Under the pieces are notes generated by a model. It saw only the letters and a list, made by a program, of their open reading frames with translations, made no database searches and was not told where the DNA came from. From NCBI RefSeq assembly GCF_031755915.1, contig NC_083387.1, positions 21,719,001 through 21,783,000 on the forward strand: a stretch of 64,000 nt of DNA. Reading direction: 5' to 3'. Every line of letters starts with the position of its first letter. The first letter of the stretch is position 1. A program made the translations under genes and the position numbers. Source of the DNA: Ziziphus jujuba (Eukaryota > Streptophyta > Magnoliopsida > Rosales > Rhamnaceae). This document shows, piece after piece, positions 59,031 to 64,000 of the stretch.

Positions 59031-61063
59031 GGCGCCCCCAATCCCGCCACACAATCCCACCATTCTTCAAATGGGAAAATAAATGAAAATACAATAGTTT
59101 CTCCTTGCTTTTCATTTTTCTCCTCCATTTGATCTCTTTATTATTCCTTTGCAATAGATTGTGGTTTTTGACTTTCTTGGTGGCTGAATATTTTTGGGTT
59201 TGCATCTGCTTCAACAGCAAGTCAAAATAGCAGCTCTCTGTATCTCCAAAGGTTGAAGCAACTCATATCTCTCTTTGAATTTCGTCTTAGCATTTCTCTT
59301 CGAATTTATCTTTGATTTTCTTTCCTTCTTCTGTAGGTAGCCAATCTTCTGGACGTTTATGCCGTTCTGGTTGCCGATCTGGTTTTTGCCGTTCTGAAGG
59401 TTAGTTTAATGTTGTGCCTTTTTTTTTGTGGCCCTTTTGTTATTCTCTCTCTGTCTATCTTTGAATTTGTGCCGCTCTATTTTTTTCCTTGTTTTTTTGC
59501 CGTGCTGTCTTGGCCATTGTGGTTGGAAAGAAATGTTGCATTGTTTTGTCAAAATGTGAGGAGTTGGGAAACTTGGTGTTGCTTTGATATGGTCTTCATA
59601 TTTTCTGCCTTTGCTATGAGTTGTCATGGTGTTGATGCTGTTACATTTCATGACCATGAACTGTTCGTTGAAATCACTATGTGAATGTTAGTCTTAGGAG
59701 TTTGGATCGGATTAGATGGAGAGTGATAGTATTAGACTTACTAAAACAAATGAATGGACGAATAATACTCATATAACTAAAACACACTGATTGTGATAAG
59801 AAAGTTTAGCTGATGAAAGGCTTTGTTGCTATAGATGATGGCTAATAAATCCCATCGACATCCACATACATATGTTTGATAATTTAGATTTTGCTTACAA
59901 ATACAAATAGAAAAGAAAATGTTTGAATAAAATTAAATAATATAATAAAAATATTGACAGAAAAATTACAAGATTAAAAACTTACAGTTTTTAAAACAAA
60001 AATAAGTGTTTGGTTCCTACGTAGGTTTTATATTGAAACAGTAATTGGGAGGCAAAAAGGGCAAGAAAGAGATTTTAGACTGAATTGTGTATTGCTAGTG
60101 AGCCATAGGATGTTGATAATGGTGAGCATACCTATATGCATATGTATGAATTAGCTAGATGTGATTATGGAAATGAAGCGAGTCAAGCTAAATGATTCAT
60201 ATGGCATTCATCTGGTTCACACACAAAACGAGAAAGTCCCGAAGATCCTTTCCTATAGATTGATGAAATTTATGTAAACAGACGCACACTGATGTAAAAT
60301 ACTTAGAAAAGGAAATCCGGATATAATATGCAAGGATCTAACTATTAAGGGGAAAAAAAAAGTCTAAGAAATGAAAGGAATAAAAACAATCTAAACCAAT
60401 CCTAGAGGCTTCGAAACTGTACTATGATCATGGATTTGCCATATTAAGGTTGGCCATACAAAAAGTTTAGATCACGAACTTTTAAAGTTGGATTTTAAGA
60501 AGTTTAGATAATGAACAAAGCATCTCATTCTCAACAACATTATTTCAAGCAGAAACTCATCAATATATAAGGATCCCAACTCAACTATAGAACTTCTCTA
60601 CTATATAATACACATAATGCAAAACACTAAAAAGAATTCTAACCTCATGATATGAATAGTGAATGCTGGAAAAACAAAACATTAAAAAGAATTCTAACTG
60701 CAGGATATGAACAGTGAATGCTGGAAAAATAAACACACTGAAAGAAATCCAAAATGTTAATGGAAACTCCACCAACAAGGCATATAATAACTAAAGGAGT
60801 ACACAGTTCTGAGCTTATGCAAAAACCCAGGTTTAGATTAAAGCACTTAAGTTTGTTAATTGCTTTTTCTATATAGGTAATCAAAAGGCATAGACAAGCT
60901 TCAAATGGTTTTGTCTTGTCATCATTATCCTCAATTCTTTATTACCACTATTATATTTCTAGCTAGCTTTGGATCAAAAAAATAAGTTGCTAGTGAGCCA
61001 TAGGATGTTGATAATGGTGAGCATGCCTATATGTATATGTATGAATTAGCTAGATGTGATTAT
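59031..61063. other. Leader region of the second CACTA element, no gene recognised
   Basis: The part 59,060-59,410 is T/C-rich, with TTCTCCTCC and CTTTCCTTCTTCTG stretches that look like an untranslated leader. A possible splice donor GAAG|GTTAGT lies near 59,398. The ORF 59,409-59,684 is hydrophobic and unrecognised. A two-copy ~55-bp tandem repeat (AGAATTCTAAC and AGTGAATGCTGGAAAAA) lies at about 60,622-60,730. A 78-bp direct repeat occurs at 60,092-60,169 and 60,987-61,064. Confidence 0.5.
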
Positions 61064-61064
61064 G
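60092..61064 (+). repeat. 78-bp direct repeat bracketing 817 bp
   Basis: The sequences 60,092-60,169 and 60,987-61,064 are almost identical (TTGCTAGTGAGCCATAGGAT ... TAGATGTGATTATG). The second copy runs directly into the TNP2 N-terminal coding sequence, so the first marks a partial duplication of the 5' edge of that gene or an insertion flanked by a repeat. Confidence 0.85.
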
Positions 61065-61797
61065 TCTATGTCCAAATCGACTTTCTAGAGAGTATGTTAA
61101 TGGGGTAGCATCTTTTATTGAAGTCGCTAAATAATATTTGGATGATGAGGGGAAGACACGTTGCCCGTGCCGTAATTGTCTTAATGCCTATTAGAAATCT
61201 ATTGAGGTTGTACATAAACATATTCATAAGTATGGGTTCTCTAAATTATATGTAAATTGGGTGCTCCATGGAGAAGAACATGTGGCATTCATGAGCAATT
61301 CGAGTGTTAGAGAGCAACAAATAGGAGATATGGATGAATATTATGATGATGATATGTTGGACATTTTGAATGATGTGTATCAATCTTATGAAGCGGATGA
61401 TATGGAAAATGTCAAGCCAAATACTTCCAATGAGGAAATCAGAAATGATAACAATGGATTTGACAATCTTTTTGTTGAGGCTGGAAGAAAACTATATCCA
61501 GGTTGTAAGCTCTCGACATTAACTTTTGTGATTAAGTTAATGCATCTCAAGGTTCTAAACCATTGGAGTAATAAATCACTTGACATGTTGCTGCAACTAT
61601 TAGGTGATGTCTTTCCAGAAGGTGCAAATATCCCCAAAGATACATATTCCATGAAGAAGATGTTACGTGCACTTGGATTAAGGTATGAGAAGATTCATGC
61701 ATGTCAAAATGATTGTGTTTTGTTTTGGAAAGGGAATGCTGATTTAGGAAGATGTCCAGTATGTGATGAGAGTTGTTATACTAACATATGTGTGTGA
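61065..61797 (+). pseudogene. CACTA TNP2 transposase, N-terminal part
   Basis: The frame reads RLSREYVNGVASFIEVAK, stop, YLDDEGKTRCPCRNCLNAY, stop, KSIEVVHKHIHKYGFSKLYV and NWVLHGEEH. This is the transposase-associated domain (PF13963 type), with its CPCxxC cysteines kept. From 61,261 the frame is open to 61,797, giving an acidic linker, GCKLSTLTFVIKLMHLKVLN, LLQLLGDVFPEGANIPKDTY, MLRALGLRYEKIHACQNDCV and CPVCDES. These lead into the TNP2 core in intact elements. Here the DDE core does not follow. The two stops and the missing core make it non-functional. Confidence 0.87.
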
Positions 61798-61900
61798 ATA
61801 ATAACATATGAGAGTCGTTATACTAACATATATATACATATGTGTGTGAATAATGATTTTTTTTGTTATACTAACATTTTTTTTGTTGATGTTTATAGGG

Positions 61901-62172
61901 AAGCATGAAGAAAAAACATTCTATAGGTAAAGAACTAGTTACAACTGATTCGAATGGTACATCGAAATCTCGCATGTCTGAGTACCATATGAGGATGATT
62001 CTTCTGATGATTATGTTGTTTTATCAATAGTTGCTCCACCAATCCGTGAGTTATTACATCGAATTGATGATGTTCATATCAATCATTTTAGGATGTTTCA
62101 TTTGATAGAAAAAATCATAGGATATGAACAAGAGTTGTACAAATCAAAAAAGGACATAATTGAGTTTTGTTA
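61901..62172 (+). pseudogene. Exon-like segment of unknown family downstream of TNP2-N
   Basis: After TGTTTATAG, a possible splice acceptor, one frame gives GKHEEKTFYR-like residues. A later frame gives SIVAPPIRELLHRIDDVHIN and FHLIEKIIGYEQELYKSKKD up to a stop near 62,172. I recognise no domain. Its position suggests it encodes the region just before the Ulp1-like exons. Confidence 0.4.
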
Positions 62173-62335
62173 AATAAACGAAGTAGTTTCTGAGTGCATC
62201 TTGTTCTACATAAGGTAACTCAAACTTAATTTTGTTTAGTTTTAATTTTTAGAAGCAATTAATTATACTTGTTATTATATAAAATTATATTACTTGTAAT
62301 TTGATTATGTATGCACTTATATAATGCATTGACAA

Positions 62336-63222
62336 GCACACAAGCGGAAGAAATGTTTGCTACTGTCATTGCACCAATTAATGAGAAGGCAAACCCTCAT
62401 GAGAGAATGATTAAAATATTCAGTAAATAGCGACATGCAAGAAATTGTCATCTATGGTTCTTTCCATATTGGGCAAGGTATGTGTTGTTAAGTTATAATA
62501 TGTTTTGTTGCATAATTAATTTAATTACATAAATCTTAACTAATAATTATGGATTTTTTTTCCATCATTGGATTTTAGGCATTGTTGATCTCTATAAAGC
62601 TGTGATATGTTTTTATGATTCATTAAAAAATTATGTTCCTAAAGACTTTAAATCTTTGCTCAATAAGCAAACTAATTAAATAATATTTTATTTGAATAAA
62701 TTTATAATAATTTTAAATAATGTTTAAATTTAATTTAAATATTAATATTTGTATAGTGCATTTCTTGCTTGAAACACTAGGAAAAAAAAAAAAGCCTTCG
62801 CTGGTAAAAGAACGCAAAAGTAATTGTTATCTTTACAATGAGCATGATTCTTTTTTATTTTATATATTTGTTATCTAATAATATATTTAAATGTTTATGA
62901 ATTTAGACTTGCAGGTAGCCTGAAAATATAGAATGTGATTATTATGTCATGATGATAATAAACGACATCACTAGGAGAAATGTAGAGCGTGAACAATTAT
63001 GAACAATGGTGAGTATAACATTTTATAAATTATTTATCTGCTACTAATATTATTTATCTGCTACTAATATTTTATTAATTGTTTTCTATCCTAGTAATTT
63101 TTTTAATTTAATTGTTTCATGTACAGTATAATGGTATTAGTTTGTTAGAAGATGATGTCAACTAGTTTAGAGCTAAGTGGGCATTAATCATAATTTCAAA
63201 CATTTTATCTCAACCTAAATAG
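62336..63222 (+). pseudogene. Ulp1-like (C48) cysteine peptidase remnant
   Basis: Three exon-like blocks are seen. The first (62,336-62,430) gives TQAEEMFATVIAPINEKANP. The second (62,557-62,679) gives HHWILGIVDLYKAVICFYDS and LKNYVPKDFKSLLNKQTN, with the HW and YDSL blocks that hold the catalytic His and Asp. The third (62,914-63,002) follows a TTGCAG acceptor and gives PENIECDYYVMMIINDITR, with the catalytic Cys at 62,934-62,936. A last block (63,127-63,222) gives SLLEDDVN, stop, FRAKWALII. This is the order of Ulp1/SENP-type SUMO proteases, forms of which occur in plant transposons. The usual CG after E is CD here. Stops and loss of the region between exons make activity unlikely. Confidence 0.72.
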
Positions 63223-63429
63223 TAGTTTATTTTCGTTTAAAATTTGCATGACTATATGCATTAGTTAATAAAATAGTAAAATTATTGTTTGAATTAATAT
63301 TTAATTATTAGAACATGTTTTAAGCAAATATATATTAAAATTATATCTGAATTTTGTTGTCTATTATTGTACATGGAACTATCAAACAATTGTAAAAAGA
63401 CAAAACTAAAAGTAATATTTGTTAAAAAA

Positions 63430-63860
63430 AAAATTGAAAATAAAACAATAATGTACGATGGTTTTAACATATAAATCATCATTAAAACTCATTTTAGGAT
63501 ATGCTTCTTTATTGAAAATTATCTCTAAAATAACTATAAGAGATGTTTTTTCATACAAAGCGTTGTTAAAATAACTTTTGGAGATGTTTTTCATAACAAT
63601 TAATGTCTCTAAGCATACAATATGCAATACTTTTAAATACAAAAGCATTGCTAAACATAACTTCAAGGGATGCTTTTACATAAAAAGTGTTGTTAAACTA
63701 ACTTTATGTCATGCTTTACAATAACAACATATTTCAGGTGACATTTTTTAAAACATCACTGGAAGTATTTTTAGTGACACCTTTTGTTTTAAGGCATCAC
63801 TAATCTTACTTTAGGAAACCCTTTTTGCTTTTGAAAAAGCGTTGTTGTTGTTCATATTTA
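63430..63860. repeat. Subterminal-type repeat cluster
   Basis: Short motifs of the type AAAGCGTTGTTAAAATAACTT, GGAGATGTTTTTCATA and AAGCATTGCTAAACATAACT recur about every 60 bp in this stretch. It then passes into ACATCACTGGAAGT and GGCATCACTAATC motifs. This looks like the subterminal region of a DNA transposon. The motifs differ from those at 57,870-58,205, so it may belong to another element. No terminus is visible before the end of the window. Confidence 0.55.
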
Positions 63861-64000
63861 ACGACAATTTTTTATAAATGGATGATATTTTAAAAATCAT
63901 ATAATTGTTGTCTAAATAGTTTCTAATCAAACAATTGTAAATAGAAAAAATTAAAAATAATTTTTATTAAAAAATGAAAATAAAACAACAATAAACAAAA

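Noticed and set aside
59409..59684. A 91-codon ORF with hydrophobic segments
   Set aside because: It starts inside a T-rich leader of the CACTA element and has no recognisable domain. Its composition is explained by T-rich DNA.
1..64000. Search for tRNA, rRNA, CRISPR, phage or bacterial operon features
   Set aside because: None was seen. The base composition, spliced transposon genes, plant snRNA promoter and plant LTR families all indicate a plant nuclear locus.

Overview
The window looks like repeat-dense nuclear heterochromatin of a flowering plant. It is AT-rich, has long (TA)n tracts, and carries decayed plant LTR retrotransposons (Ty1/Copia of Tork/Tnt1 type and Ty3/Gypsy), CACTA DNA transposons, palindromic MITE-like elements and three truncated copies of a plant U4 snRNA gene. 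I found no intact host protein gene, tRNA, rRNA, CRISPR array or any bacterial or organellar feature. The species cannot be named from the sequence.

Layout from left to right. At 1-950 there is a U4 snRNA promoter plus the first ~58 nt of U4, cut by a CACTA-type terminus. At 2.4-15.6 kb lies one Copia element on the minus strand: gag, protease, integrase and the start of RT are at 15.6-13.25 kb, and the rest of RT and RNase H are at 4.2-2.95 kb. It is split by about 9 kb that holds a 3.5-kb solo LTR (5,311-8,778) and a pol-deleted Gypsy element (about 9.0-13.25 kb). At 16.1-25.7 kb lies a minus-strand array LTR-internal-LTR-internal of a non-autonomous Gypsy family with gag and protease only. 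Its middle LTR carries a 1.5-kb inverted insertion with a near-perfect 143-nt palindrome. At 25.7-33.56 kb there are two more LTRs of the same family, hosting an AT-rich element, a palindromic MITE and a four-copy MITE array.

At 33.56-40.55 kb there is a large inverted repeat. Its left arm is interrupted by ~3.1 kb of AT-rich tandem-block DNA, and its spacer holds two tandem U4 fragments. At 43-53.5 kb there is a two-LTR element with only a 237-bp interior, whose 3' LTR is interrupted by a 3.54-kb opposite-strand solo LTR flanked by a TSD (TCCGT/TCCAT). At 54.2-57.8 kb lie CACTA remnants (TNP2 C-terminal DUF4216-like region, then an En/Spm TNPA-like PF03004 gene). From 57,849 a second CACTA element begins, with subterminal repeats, a TNP2 N-terminus (61.06-61.8 kb) and a Ulp1-like cysteine-peptidase remnant (62.3-63.2 kb).

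These parts form no pathway. They record successive nested insertions, recombination between LTRs and mutational decay; many premature stops are of the type expected from cytosine deamination. The most unusual items are the three U4 5' fragments that all break at the same nucleotide against a CACTA terminus, the shared-LTR Gypsy array with its internal palindrome, the 7-kb interrupted inverted repeat, and the Ulp1-like domain in the last CACTA unit. Domain calls come from translating and reading the sequence by eye; no database search was run.
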